This document shows positions 38,605 to 47,133 of a DNA stretch of 64,000 nt, piece by piece (position 1 is the stretch's first letter; every line of letters begins with the position of its first letter). Source of the DNA: Actinomycetes bacterium (GTDB lineage: Bacteria; Actinomycetota; Coriobacteriia; Anaerosomatales; JAGXFU01); the NCBI GenBank assembly GCA_024637115.1, contig JAGXFU010000008.1:1-64000 (forward strand), given 5' to 3'. The position numbers were made by a program, and so were the translations under genes. The notes beneath the pieces were generated by a model. That model was not told where the DNA came from. It ran no database searches and worked only from the letters and a program-made list of their open reading frames with translations.

Positions 38605-39054
38605 ATGGTTACGTATGAGTATCCTCGTCCTGCGTTGACGGCTGATGTCGTGTTGTTGGCCGGCGCCCCCGACGCGCTCCAGGTACTTTTGATCAGACGA
38701 GGCAATGAACCTTTCCTTGGCCACTGGGCACTCCCCGGTGGCTTTGTCGATGAGGGCGAACGCGTGGAGGATGCCGCACGGCGTGAACTTGCCGAGGAAA
38801 CCTCCGTCATCTGGAATGGCCCGTTGTATCAGGTGGGTGCGTTCGCCGACCCCGGTCGCGATCCCCGTGGTTGGACCGCCGCGGTGGCGTGGGTCGGATA
38901 CGCGGGAGCGGTCGCTCTTGACACCCTCGGCGGAGATGATGCGAGCGAGGCACACTGGGCGGCTGTGGCCTCAGTATCGGGACTCGCATTCGATCACGAC
39001 GACATTTTGCGCGAAGCGCTGGAACGTGCCATCGAACGAGGTCTTCTCGGATAG
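38605..39054 (+). CDS. NUDIX hydrolase
   Basis: A 149-residue hydrolase of nucleoside-diphosphate-linked compounds. The NUDIX box runs from [18 protein letters not shown] through AEETS (residues 45-67), with Ser replacing the usual final Gly. The preceding [20 protein letters not shown] and later [11 protein letters not shown] are typical of ADP-ribose or NAD-type members. No ribosome site precedes ATG, and a near-perfect -10 box lies six bases upstream. Confidence 0.9.
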   Translation: MVTYEYPRPALTADVVLLAGAPDALQVLLIRRGNEPFLGHWALPGGFVDEGERVEDAARRELAEETSVIWNGPLYQVGAFADPGRDPRGWTAAVAWVGYAGAVALDTLGGDDASEAHWAAVASVSGLAFDHDDILREALERAIERGLLG

Positions 39055-39160
39055 CGACACATGCAGGGTGAGGATCGATCGGTGCGACTCTGTGAGGGGT
39101 CGCCGTTTTCGCGCTGTTGAGTGCGGAGGGGGTTCCTCGGCAGGTGAGAAGGGGTGTCGC

Positions 39161-39189
39161 TTGACGGGCGCCGGTACGGCGCGTATCGT
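39161..39189 (+). promoter_or_regulatory. Promoter of the methionine operon
   Basis: TTGACG and TATCGT are separated by exactly 17 bases, giving a sigma-70-type promoter whose start near 39196 coincides with the beginning of the T-box leader. Nothing gene-like is seen from 39055 to this point. Confidence 0.75.
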
Positions 39190-39195
39190 GGCGTC

Positions 39196-39555
39196 ACTTG
39201 AATAGTGACATGCTTTTGATGGGGAAGAGTACGCGGTCCAGTAGGACTCGCAGAGAGCCGGGGTAGCTGCAAACCGGCGTCTGAAGAGCCGCGGAACATG
39301 GCCCCGGAGGCATTTGGCAGAAACGCGAAACGCGGAGTAGAGCCGGACGGACGCCCCCGTTACCTTGGGCTAGAAAGCATAGGACCCCGTTGCGGGAGTT
39401 CCCGCCGCCGCAATGTGAGCTACCACCGGTCCGGTGCTTGAGAGGTCGCCTCACGGCGACGAAGTCGGGTGGTACCGCGTGAAGCATCCCAAGAGGCGCT
39501 TCTCGCCCTGACACGAGTATTGTTGTCGGGCGGGGGCGTTATTTTATTTGGAGGT
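39196..39555 (+). ncRNA. T-box leader RNA, methionine-type specifier likely
   Basis: The canonical T-box core GGGTGGTACCGCG is at 39467-39479. Stem I elements are present: GAAGAGTA near 39224, AGAGAG at 39252, a terminal GGTAGCTGCAAACCGG, and specifier-loop GGAACATGG with ATG at 39298-39300. An intrinsic terminator (arms CGCCC-T-GACA and TGTCGGGCG, then TTATTTTATTT) ends just before the hcyS ribosome site. Uncharged tRNA would favour the antiterminator. The Met assignment rests on ATG and the downstream genes; a one-base shift would read CAT. Confidence 0.88.
39503..39552 (+). terminator. Regulated terminator of the T-box leader
   Basis: A stem with a single bulged T, formed by CGCCCTGACA and TGTCGGGCG, is followed by a GGGGGCG run and a T-rich tail to 39549. 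It is the OFF conformation of the T-box switch. Confidence 0.75.
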
Positions 39556-39563
39556 GACGGAGC

Positions 39564-40736
39564 ATGGCAAAGAGTTGGGAAGAGATCAACGCGCGCATTG
39601 CATCGGGTGAGGCGGTCGTGATGACTGCCGAGGAGTTCGGTGCGCTTGCGGCCGACGAGGGTGTGAGTGCGGCAGCGCGCAAGGTCGATGTCGTGACGAC
39701 AGGGACGTTCGGACCGATGTGTTCGACCGGCGCGTTCCTCAACTTCGGTCACTCCGACCCTCCGATCAAGATGGGCGAGATCACCCTCAACGATGTGCCT
39801 GCGAGCGGTGGACTTGCCGCAGTCGACACATACATCGGCGCTACCGAGCCCTCGCGCACTAAAGGCATCGAGTACGGTGGTGCGCATGTGATCGAGGATC
39901 TGCTGCGCGGACGCGCGGTGCATCTTAAGGCGACCGGTCCAGGTACCGACTGTTACCCACGTACCGAGATCGATACGTGGGTGACGCTCGAGGATCTCAA
40001 CCAGGCGTACTTCTTTAATCCTCGGAATGCGTATCAGAACTATGCGGTCGCTGTGAATACGGGCGATCAGGCACTCTACACCTATCTGGGAACGCTGCTT
40101 CCGCGGCTGAGCAACGCAACGTATTGCTCCGCCGGGGCACTCTCTCCTCTGCTCAACGACCCGACCTATCGCACGATCGGTGTGGGGTCGCGGATCTTCG
40201 TTGCAGGCGCCGCAGGCTACGTGGCCTGGGAGGGCACCCAGCACAACCCGCATCAGGATCGCGACGAGCACGGCGTGCCGGTGAAGCCTGCGGGCACACT
40301 CGCCGTGATCGCCGATCTCAAAGCGGCCTCGCCGGAGTACTTCTCGGCAGCCACGTTCACCAAGTACGGCGTGAGCGCTTTCGTGGGAATCGGCGTGCCG
40401 ATCCCGGTGCTCGATGAGGAGATCGCCGAGACACTTGCGCTCACCGATGCCGATCTCAAGGCGACGATCTTTGACTACGGCGTGCAGCGCAGGTCCCGTC
40501 CGGCGCTTGGTCAGGTCAGCTACGCGCAGTTGCGCAGTGGTTCGATCGAGGTCGAAGGCAAGACGGTGCCGACCGGACCGATCAGCTCGCTTCCCAAAGC
40601 CCGCGCCATCGCCGCGGAACTCAAGCGGTGGATCGCACAGGAGAAGTTCACTCTCGCGGCTCCCTTACAGCAGTTGCCGCAGCCGGGTTCGCAGGCGTTC
40701 AAACCACTCGAGATCCGTACCGAGGAGGCGATCTAG
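39564..40736 (+). CDS. Homocysteine biosynthesis protein (HcyS/DUF39)
   Basis: A 390-residue DUF39 protein related to Methanosarcina MA1821, which with a NIL-ferredoxin partner forms homocysteine from aspartate semialdehyde and sulfide. It has the Cys-containing GPMCSTGAFLNFGHSDPP, GGAHVIEDLLRGRAVHLKA, and ATYCSAGALSPL motifs. The start has GGAGGTGACGGAGC upstream. The T-box leader and the abutting ferredoxin gene support methionine-pathway function and substrate channelling. Confidence 0.9.
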   Translation: MAKSWEEINARIASGEAVVMTAEEFGALAADEGVSAAARKVDVVTTGTFGPMCSTGAFLNFGHSDPPIKMGEITLNDVPASGGLAAVDTYIGATEPSRTKGIEYGGAHVIEDLLRGRAVHLKATGPGTDCYPRTEIDTWVTLEDLNQAYFFNPRNAYQNYAVAVNTGDQALYTYLGTLLPRLSNATYCSAGALSPLLNDPTYRTIGVGSRIFVAGAAGYVAWEGTQHNPHQDRDEHGVPVKPAGTLAVIADLKAASPEYFSAATFTKYGVSAFVGIGVPIPVLDEEIAETLALTDADLKATIFDYGVQRRSRPALGQVSYAQLRSGSIEVEGKTVPTGPISSLPKARAIAAELKRWIAQEKFTLAAPLQQLPQPGSQAFKPLEIRTEEAI

Positions 40737-41141
40737 ATGGCGCGAAGAAGACTTGATCTCACATTCCCGCCGAGTCAGGCGACCAAGCCGATCGCATACC
40801 ACCTGGTCAAGGATTTCGATCTCACGCCCAACATCCTGCGTGCGCAGATCCAGCCGGGTCAGCAAGGTCGCATGCTGCTTGAGGTCGTTGGGCCTCGCGA
40901 AGCAATCGATGCCGGTGTGGCATTTCTGGCTGGTGAAGGTATAGAAGTATTGCCAGCCGCGAGCGATATCTGTCTTGATGAGGATCAGTGTGTGACGTGT
41001 GGCCTGTGTACCGCGGTGTGCAAGCCGGGCGCACTCACGCTCGATAACGATTCAAAGCTCGTGTTCGACAAAGACAAGTGCGTGTATTGCGAAGCGTGTG
41101 TGGTGGCGTGTCCGAGACGGGCGATCACGCTGCGCTTCTAG
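40737..41141 (+). CDS. NIL-domain ferredoxin (homocysteine synthesis partner)
   Basis: A 134-residue fusion. The NIL domain (about 8-72) is followed by two [4Fe-4S] motifs at Cys85/88/91/95 and Cys115/118/121/125. In Methanosarcina the equivalent MA1822 works with MA1821 in sulfide incorporation into homocysteine. It starts immediately at the hcyS stop with no gap, so the two are stoichiometrically coupled. A strong hairpin separates it from metH. Confidence 0.92.
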   Translation: MARRRLDLTFPPSQATKPIAYHLVKDFDLTPNILRAQIQPGQQGRMLLEVVGPREAIDAGVAFLAGEGIEVLPAASDICLDEDQCVTCGLCTAVCKPGALTLDNDSKLVFDKDKCVYCEACVVACPRRAITLRF

Positions 41142-41149
41142 GCAGTTGA

Positions 41150-41175
41150 GCCCGGGTGGCTACGGTCACCCGGGC
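41150..41175 (+). terminator. Intercistronic hairpin before metH
   Basis: A 9-bp perfect stem (GCCCGGGTG and its complement) with an 8-base loop starts 9 bases past the ferredoxin stop. There is no T tract, so it may act as attenuator or mRNA stabiliser rather than a full stop. Confidence 0.55.
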
Positions 41176-41203
41176 GAAACACGGATGAGGGAACAGAGAG
41201 CAG

Positions 41204-43666
41204 ATGCCTGACATTCTTATGCGGCTTGAGTCGCAAGTCCTCGTGATCGACGGTGCCTTTGGCACGATGCTGCAGCGACATGAGATACCAGCCGAGCAGT
41301 GTCCGACAGAACTCAATGTGACTGCTCCGGAGATGGTTGCCGAGATACATCGCAGCTACTATCTCGCCGGGGCTGACTGCGCGACCACCAATACCTTTGG
41401 CGGGAACAGGGCCAAGCTGGCCGAGTATGGTCTCGAGGACCGCGTCGAGGAGCTGAATCGTGCGGGGGTGCGACTCGCGCGAGCGGGCCAGTCGCCGCAC
41501 ATCCTTGGCGACATCGGTCCCACCGGGCGCGTGCTGGAGCCTCTTGGAGATGCGACGTTCGATGAGCTGTTCGCGATCTTTGCGGAACAGGCGTCGGCAC
41601 TTGCCAAGGAGAGCCCTGACGCGATCTTCATTGAGACGATGACTGACATCGCCGAGGCCCGCTGCGCGGTATTGGCAGCGCGTTCGGTCACGCAGTTGCC
41701 GGTGCTTGTAACGTGTACGTTCGGACTGAGCGGGCGCATGGATCTTTCCGGCACCGATGCTGCAACAGCTGCGATCATCCTTGAAGCTGCGGGAGCGTCT
41801 GCGGTCGGGATGAACTGTGGACTTGGGCCCGAGCAGATGTTGCCGCTTGTCGAGCAGATGGCTGCGGTGACGGCACTTCCCATCATCGTCCAGCCCAACG
41901 CAGGTCTGCCGCGCCTCGAAGAAGGCAAGACGGTATTCCCCGGTACCGCAGATGAGATGGGCGAGTACGCTGCCCGCTTCGTGGATGCCGGTGCCTCACT
42001 TGTGGGGTCATGCTGCGGCTCAACACCCGCCTATACCGGCGCGATCATGGACTTTGCCCGCGATAAGCCGGTGCCGGAGTCGCGTGCGGTTGCTGCAGGT
42101 GTCGTGATTGCCGGCCCGCGAGGACACGTCAATCTCGGCGAAGGTCCTCTCGCGCTCATTGGCGAGCGCATCAACCCGACCGGCAAGCCTGCCCTACGCG
42201 ATTCGCTACTCGAGGGCTCGATGGCTGTCATTCGGTCATTCGCGGTTGAGCAGCAGCATGCCGGTGCCCACGCGCTCGATGTGAACGTGGGAGCTCCCGG
42301 AGTCGATGCGGCTGTCGTGTTGCCGCAAGCGGTGAAAGCGCTCGTGGGCATGAGTGACCTGCCACTTGTGTTGGACTGTACCGATCCGGTGGCTCTCGAC
42401 GCAGCGCTGCGCGTCTACCCGGGTCGTGCACTCATTAATAGTGTGAACGGCTCAAGCGAGTCCTATGAAGCGATCCTGCCGATTGCCGAGACGTATGGTG
42501 CGGCGATTCTGATCCTTGCACTCGATGACGACGGTATTCCGGACACAGCAGATGGTCGTCTCGAGATCATCGAGCGTGTGCGGGGCGAAGCGCATCGTCA
42601 CGGCCTGACCGACCGCGACCTCGTGGTCGACTCACTTGTGCTCACCGCAGCAACCGACCCGCATGCGGCCCGCGTCACGCTCGAATGCGTGCGGCGCGTG
42701 ACCGATGACCTTGGACTGGCAACCGCTCTTGGCGTGAGCAACGTGAGTCACGGCCTTCCCGGACGCCCGCAACTCAACGCCGCTTTCATTGCGATGGCGC
42801 GCGCTGCTGGCTTGTCCTCAGCAATCGTGAACCCCGGCGACCAGGATGTGATGGGTGCCGTGAACTCGGCGAACGCCCTCCTCGGTGACGACGAGCAAGC
42901 CGCCTCATGGGTGGCTTGGTCTGCTGCCCTCGCCGTGGAGGGACGAGCGCAGGGCGAAGCCTCCGGGCGCGTGCCTCGACCACACTCCGCATCCGTGCCC
43001 GGCACCACTGAGTCTGCGGAGGCGCCCTCCGGCTCCGCCCTGCGCTCGCCGCTTCAGGCGGCTGTCATCAGTGGTGACAAGGATGGTGCGCCGAGACTTG
43101 TTGATGAGCTCGTGACAGGTGGCATGACGCCTCAAGACGTAATTGGGAAGGTTCTCACTCCTGCGATCCAGGAGTTGGGCGATCGCTATGGACGCGGCGA
43201 GGTCTTCTTGCCGCAACTCATGGTCGCTGCCGATGCGATGAAGGCGGCTACGGATCGTGCAAAGAGCCATCTGCCCGAAGGTGAGGCCACGAGCGAAGGT
43301 CGTGTGGTGTTCGCTACGGTCAAGGGCGACATTCACTCGATCGGCAAAGATATCTGCATCTCGCTGCTCGAGAGTCAGGGCTTCGAGGTCAACGACCTTG
43401 GCGTCGATGTGGCACCCGAGACGGTGCTCACTGCGGCCGCCACTGCCGATGTGGTCTGCCTCTCCGCACTCATGACAACTACGCTGCCCGCAATGGAGGC
43501 AACGGTTCGCTCCCTCGCTGAGGAAAGACCGGGTCTTCCGGCGTTCGTTGGCGGTGCAGTGGTGACCGATGACTGGGCTACTTCGATCGGTGCCGGGTAC
43601 AGCAACGACGCGCCCGGGTGCGTTGCCGTTGTACGCGCGGCTATCGCGGAAGGTGGCAACTCGTGA
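41204..43666 (+). CDS. metH: Cobalamin-dependent methionine synthase (without activation domain)
   Basis: Transfers a methyl group from methyl-tetrahydrofolate to homocysteine. The homocysteine domain (about 1-290) ends in the zinc motif GSCCGSTPAY, the pterin domain has LIGERINPTGKPAL, and the B12 modules carry DIHSIGKDI, with the cobalt-ligating His in D-x-H-x-x-G. The 820 residues stop before the SAM activation domain, as in many anaerobes, so reactivation needs another protein. Residues 581-615 form a Ser/Pro/Ala-rich linker encoded by a palindromic element. It overlaps the next gene (GTGA). Confidence 0.95.
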   Translation: MPDILMRLESQVLVIDGAFGTMLQRHEIPAEQCPTELNVTAPEMVAEIHRSYYLAGADCATTNTFGGNRAKLAEYGLEDRVEELNRAGVRLARAGQSPHILGDIGPTGRVLEPLGDATFDELFAIFAEQASALAKESPDAIFIETMTDIAEARCAVLAARSVTQLPVLVTCTFGLSGRMDLSGTDAATAAIILEAAGASAVGMNCGLGPEQMLPLVEQMAAVTALPIIVQPNAGLPRLEEGKTVFPGTADEMGEYAARFVDAGASLVGSCCGSTPAYTGAIMDFARDKPVPESRAVAAGVVIAGPRGHVNLGEGPLALIGERINPTGKPALRDSLLEGSMAVIRSFAVEQQHAGAHALDVNVGAPGVDAAVVLPQAVKALVGMSDLPLVLDCTDPVALDAALRVYPGRALINSVNGSSESYEAILPIAETYGAAILILALDDDGIPDTADGRLEIIERVRGEAHRHGLTDRDLVVDSLVLTAATDPHAARVTLECVRRVTDDLGLATALGVSNVSHGLPGRPQLNAAFIAMARAAGLSSAIVNPGDQDVMGAVNSANALLGDDEQAASWVAWSAALAVEGRAQGEASGRVPRPHSASVPGTTESAEAPSGSALRSPLQAAVISGDKDGAPRLVDELVTGGMTPQDVIGKVLTPAIQELGDRYGRGEVFLPQLMVAADAMKAATDRAKSHLPEGEATSEGRVVFATVKGDIHSIGKDICISLLESQGFEVNDLGVDVAPETVLTAAATADVVCLSALMTTTLPAMEATVRSLAEERPGLPAFVGGAVVTDDWATSIGAGYSNDAPGCVAVVRAAIAEGGNS
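42945..43047. repeat. In-frame palindromic element inside metH linker
   Basis: Outer arms GAGCGCAGGGCGAAGCC and GGCTCCGCCCTGCGCTC match at 16 of 17 positions, nested around CTCCGCA/TGCGGAG and a GTGCC/GGCAC centre. The total span is about 103 bases. It encodes only the low-complexity linker between pterin and B12 domains, keeping the frame. Confidence 0.65.
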
Positions 43667-44349
43667 TCATCACCCGTCCACGTGACTGGGCGCGCATCAA
43701 GGCGAACCTCGCCGAGGTCGGAGCCGAGAAGGTCTTTCTCATGGGCTGCGGTCAGTGCGCAACGGTCGCAAGTACCGGCGGCGAGAAGGAGATTCTGCAG
43801 GCCAAAGCGGCTATCGAGGCAACTGGTCGTACGGTAACAGGGTGGGCCGTGGGCGAGGTCGCGTGTCACTCCGGCGGCACCAAACTCGAGGCACGCAAGC
43901 ACGTTGGTGACATCTCCGATGCCGATGCTGTGGTCGTGCTCGCATGCGGTGCAGGCGTGCAGACCGTTGCGGACAGCGTCTCCAAGCCGGTGTTTCCCGG
44001 ACTTGAATCAGTGTTTCTGGGCAACGTGGTTCGTCATGGCGTGTTCGAGGAGCGCTGTCAGATGTGCGGCGACTGTGTCCTCGACAAGACGGCAGGCATC
44101 TGCCCGGTCACCACATGCCCAAAGGGTCTGCTCAATGGCCCGTGCGGTGGCATGTGGGGCGGCATGTGTGAAGTGCTCACCGATCGCGAGTGCGCACATG
44201 TACGGATACAGCGCCGATTGACAGAGCAGGGCAGGGGCCGGGGTCGCGCCACGCTTGAGCCAAAGGACTTCTCTAAGAAACTCAAGCCCGGTTCTGTGAA
44301 CCTGCGAGAGAAGAAGGGCACCTCGGCAGGGGGTGGTCGCGATGAGTAG
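43663..44349 (+). CDS. MetV-like methylenetetrahydrofolate reductase C-terminal domain protein
   Basis: A 228-residue cysteine-rich protein. FLMGCGQCATVASTGG and GEVACHSGG form the N-terminal Cys site, then ERCQMCGDCVLDKTAGICPVTTCPKGLLNGPCGG supplies a cluster-binding region. In acetogens MetV partners MetF and channels electrons to its flavin. The start GTG overlaps the metH stop, and the metF start lies inside its end. A basic tail (residues about 185-228) looks disordered. Confidence 0.88.
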   Translation: MIITRPRDWARIKANLAEVGAEKVFLMGCGQCATVASTGGEKEILQAKAAIEATGRTVTGWAVGEVACHSGGTKLEARKHVGDISDADAVVVLACGAGVQTVADSVSKPVFPGLESVFLGNVVRHGVFEERCQMCGDCVLDKTAGICPVTTCPKGLLNGPCGGMWGGMCEVLTDRECAHVRIQRRLTEQGRGRGRATLEPKDFSKKLKPGSVNLREKKGTSAGGGRDE

Positions 44350-45217
44350 ACTTCGCGACGCACTCGCGCGGGGAGAGTTCGTGGTCACCGGCGAGGTCGC
44401 TCCTCCGCTGGGCACGGATCTGTCGGCGATGAAGGCCTCGATCGAGAGGATCGGGCCGTACTGCCACGCGGTGAATGTGACCGACAACCAGGGCGCAACG
44501 CTGCACCTGTCGAGCCTTGCCGCGTCGCGGGCGGTGCTCGACATGGGCGTGGAGCCGATCTTTCAGCAGACCTGTCGGGATCGAAACAGACTTGCGCTGC
44601 AGTCCGACCTGCTCGCGGCGTGGACGCTCGGGCTCGAGAATGTGCTTGTGGTAACAGGTGATGACCCGCGCGGCGGGGATCATCCGCAGGCAAAGGGTGT
44701 GTTCGATCTCGATTCGACACAGCTGATGGAAATCACCGCCGGTATGAATGAAGGGCACGACATGCTCGGGCGGGACCTGGCCGGGGCGACCGACTTCTTT
44801 ATCGGTGGCGCGGTCTTCCCCGAAGCCGATCCGTGGGACATACAGCTTGGACGGGCGCTTTCAAAAGTCGAGGCGGGAGCACGGTTCTTTCAGTCACAGG
44901 CGATCTTTGATATGGAGCGCTTTGCACGCACGATGGACGAGCTTAGGCCGAGTGGCGTTAAGGTCATCGCCGGAGTGTTGCTCCTAAAGAGTCCGCGTGT
45001 GATCGATTTCATCAACAACAAACTTGCCGGGCTCATGGTGCCCGATCACATCGCCGAACGCATACGGGCGGCGAGCGACCCTGCAAAGGAGTCGATCGCA
45101 CTCGCCATCGAACAGGTGCGCGCATTACGTGACATCGCCGACGGTGTCCACATCATGCCGCTTGGCAACGATGATGCGGTCGGACGAATACTCACAGGTG
45201 CCGGACTCTCCGAGTAG
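44342..45217 (+). CDS. metF: Methylenetetrahydrofolate reductase
   Basis: Reduces methylene- to methyl-tetrahydrofolate, the methyl donor for MetH. A 291-residue TIM barrel has the FVVTGEVAPPLGTD start, VNVTDNQGATLHLS, ENVLVVTGDDPRGGDHPQAKGVFDLDS and GARFFQSQAIFD. ATG 44342 follows AGGGGGTGG; GTG 44333 sits within that site. It overlaps the MetV-like gene by eight bases and ends the T-box operon. Confidence 0.93.
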   Translation: MSRLRDALARGEFVVTGEVAPPLGTDLSAMKASIERIGPYCHAVNVTDNQGATLHLSSLAASRAVLDMGVEPIFQQTCRDRNRLALQSDLLAAWTLGLENVLVVTGDDPRGGDHPQAKGVFDLDSTQLMEITAGMNEGHDMLGRDLAGATDFFIGGAVFPEADPWDIQLGRALSKVEAGARFFQSQAIFDMERFARTMDELRPSGVKVIAGVLLLKSPRVIDFINNKLAGLMVPDHIAERIRAASDPAKESIALAIEQVRALRDIADGVHIMPLGNDDAVGRILTGAGLSE

Positions 45218-45357
45218 AGTTCCCGTCGCAGTCCATCCTCGTTCATCAGCACATCGTCACCTGGTCGTGCAGTTTATCCGCTGCGCCCGTAACCAGTCAC
45301 GCGGTTCAACCGTTCTCTCCAATGCGGTGGTATTGTCGCGCCAGGAGGGTGGGGGGT

Positions 45358-46104
45358 ATGCAAGCAGGGGACATCATCATTCCAGCGAGCATCGACGGGG
45401 AGATGACTCCAGCTGAGCGTGCATTCTTCGTTCATGTGGACGCAGTTGAGCTCGCACACTTGCGCGCCCGGAAGTATCGGGCTCTCTCGGTACTGTTCCG
45501 ACTCGACTTCCCGCAGTATCGTGAGGCGATCCAGACGCTCATGGTCGCATGTCCCGGCGTGCTTGACTGTCCGGTTGTACACGGCAACACACAGGAGACC
45601 GGGGTAGAGGCGCTCGAGTGGTCGGGCGCTGCGGCAGACCACGTACGGATCACCAGCGAGCATGTCCGCCTGTTTGGAGGCAAGGATATCGCCCGACAGA
45701 TGCCCATGGTCTCGCCATGCGCGGCAATGTACATGTCCGAGGAGTACGATGGCGCTACCGGCGACGTATCAGCAGCATATCAGGCGCTGGAGTATGTGCC
45801 CCGCCTGGAGGAGGGTCGCTGTGCCGCACACATCTCCAACGAGCTGGAGTTCATGGCGCATGCACTCGACCTCATGGGCACCCCGGGTGCGCGCGATGCC
45901 GCGTTCGTGACCGGCACATTCCTTGAGACACACCTCTTTGGCTGGGGCGTTGTGTTCTCGGCTGCCACATACTCCAGATCACGGCATCCGGTCACCCGCT
46001 TCGCCGGAATGATGCTGGAGCACATGCTCTTTTGTGAACTCGAACATACGCGCTCATACGCGCGCCTATTCAGGCTTCCTCCGCTCGGCCGTCCCGCTTC
46101 GTGA
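45358..46104 (+). CDS. TorD/DmsD-like molybdoenzyme chaperone
   Basis: A 248-residue all-helical protein. It shows the TorD pattern: SEHVRLFGG, then MVSPCAAMYMSEEYDG (Pro-x-x-S-x-Y element), HISNELEFMAHALDLMG and ETHLFGWGVVFSAA. Such proteins guard and assist cofactor insertion into DMSO-reductase-family enzymes before Tat export. No molybdoenzyme is in the window. ATG 45358 follows GGAGGGTGGGGG. It stands upstream of a periplasmic sensor set, reminiscent of the Tor and Aio/Arr arrangements. Confidence 0.75.
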   Translation: MQAGDIIIPASIDGEMTPAERAFFVHVDAVELAHLRARKYRALSVLFRLDFPQYREAIQTLMVACPGVLDCPVVHGNTQETGVEALEWSGAAADHVRITSEHVRLFGGKDIARQMPMVSPCAAMYMSEEYDGATGDVSAAYQALEYVPRLEEGRCAAHISNELEFMAHALDLMGTPGARDAAFVTGTFLETHLFGWGVVFSAATYSRSRHPVTRFAGMMLEHMLFCELEHTRSYARLFRLPPLGRPAS

Positions 46105-46173
46105 ATCCACGGACTGATGACGTCCTTGTCGTAGTAGAATGACATCGCAGACTTTCGAACGAACTTGCGAGGG

Positions 46174-47133
46174 ATGATGTCGCACTCTTCAGCGCCCGAC
46201 CGAGAACCGTCTGGGCGCACGCCCCACCGGGCCTCCCGTGCATGGCTGTACGCGGCGCTTGCCGTGTCGGTTGTGTGTGGTGCGCTGGTGCTCTACTCGC
46301 TGTCCGGTCTTGTGAAGATGCCTTCGCTTACATCGGAATCAGCGCCGGTTGCGCCGTCGGATGAGCGCTCATCGCTCGATGTCGCCGTGGCACGTACGGC
46401 CGGCGGCCCCGGTGAGTGGAACAACTGGGCACGAGTGTTCAAGTACCTCTCCGAGGAACTTGAGATGCCCCTCAACATCCGCTATCTCTCCAAGGAGGAC
46501 GAAGCGGCGAGCATCATTGTCGCCAGCGACGCAGACATCGCGTTCATCTGCGCTCACCAGTATCTCGATCTCACCGATGTCAGTGAGGTCGAGGGCGTGT
46601 GCGTTCCGATAATCGACGGCACGACGACCACCCGGATGTGGTTGATCGTCCGCGCCGACGACCCGGCGACCTCCATGCAGGACGTGCGCAACTCGGTGGT
46701 TGCTGCATCGGACAAGAGTTCCCTTGGCGGATACGCATATCTGATGTATCTGTGTCTTGAGCGTGACTTGGCCCCGTCGGACTTCTTCTCCGAAGTGCGG
46801 CTGGGCGATAGCCAGGAATCGAACATGAGTGACGTACTTTCAGGTGATATTCGCGCCACGATCGTGAACAGCGCTCAGGTGGCTTCCTGGGATATGAGTG
46901 AGTTCAAGATCATCGAGGAGTCACCACCCTTTGGCGGGCCGCCTGTGGTAGTGAACTCCGACATGCCCCAGGAGTTGCAGGATCGGATTGAGGGCATCCT
47001 TATCGGGATGAATGTTGAGTCCCAGCTCGCCGAGGACTCGGTCATTGACGGATTCGTCCCCGTTGATCCCGGTGACTACGAGTTTGCGAAAGTGCTACGC
47101 GACTCATGTGGCCACCACGATCACAAGCCGTGA
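46174..47133 (+). CDS. PhnD-like extracytoplasmic binding protein, anchored
   Basis: A 319-residue protein with one N-terminal helix (about residues 26-46) and a PhnD/type II periplasmic binding domain: DVAVARTAGGPGEWNNWARVFKYLSEEL, then SDADIAFICAHQYLDL and AASDKSSLGGYAYLMY. It resembles sensor subunits such as AioX/ArrX that bind oxyanions and signal to a kinase. The tail ends in HHDHKP. The kinase gene begins at its stop codon. Start assignment among ATG 46174, ATG 46177 and TTG 46165 is uncertain. Confidence 0.78.
   Translation: MMSHSSAPDREPSGRTPHRASRAWLYAALAVSVVCGALVLYSLSGLVKMPSLTSESAPVAPSDERSSLDVAVARTAGGPGEWNNWARVFKYLSEELEMPLNIRYLSKEDEAASIIVASDADIAFICAHQYLDLTDVSEVEGVCVPIIDGTTTTRMWLIVRADDPATSMQDVRNSVVAASDKSSLGGYAYLMYLCLERDLAPSDFFSEVRLGDSQESNMSDVLSGDIRATIVNSAQVASWDMSEFKIIEESPPFGGPPVVVNSDMPQELQDRIEGILIGMNVESQLAEDSVIDGFVPVDPGDYEFAKVLRDSCGHHDHKP

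Noticed and set aside
38197-38955. 252-residue minus-strand frame across the two-CW and NUDIX genes
   Set aside because: It covers two plus-strand genes with clear domain motifs, lacks a ribosome site and shows no family pattern.
39420-40271. 283-residue minus-strand frame across T-box and hcyS
   Set aside because: It overlaps a structured leader and a conserved gene and has no recognisable domain.
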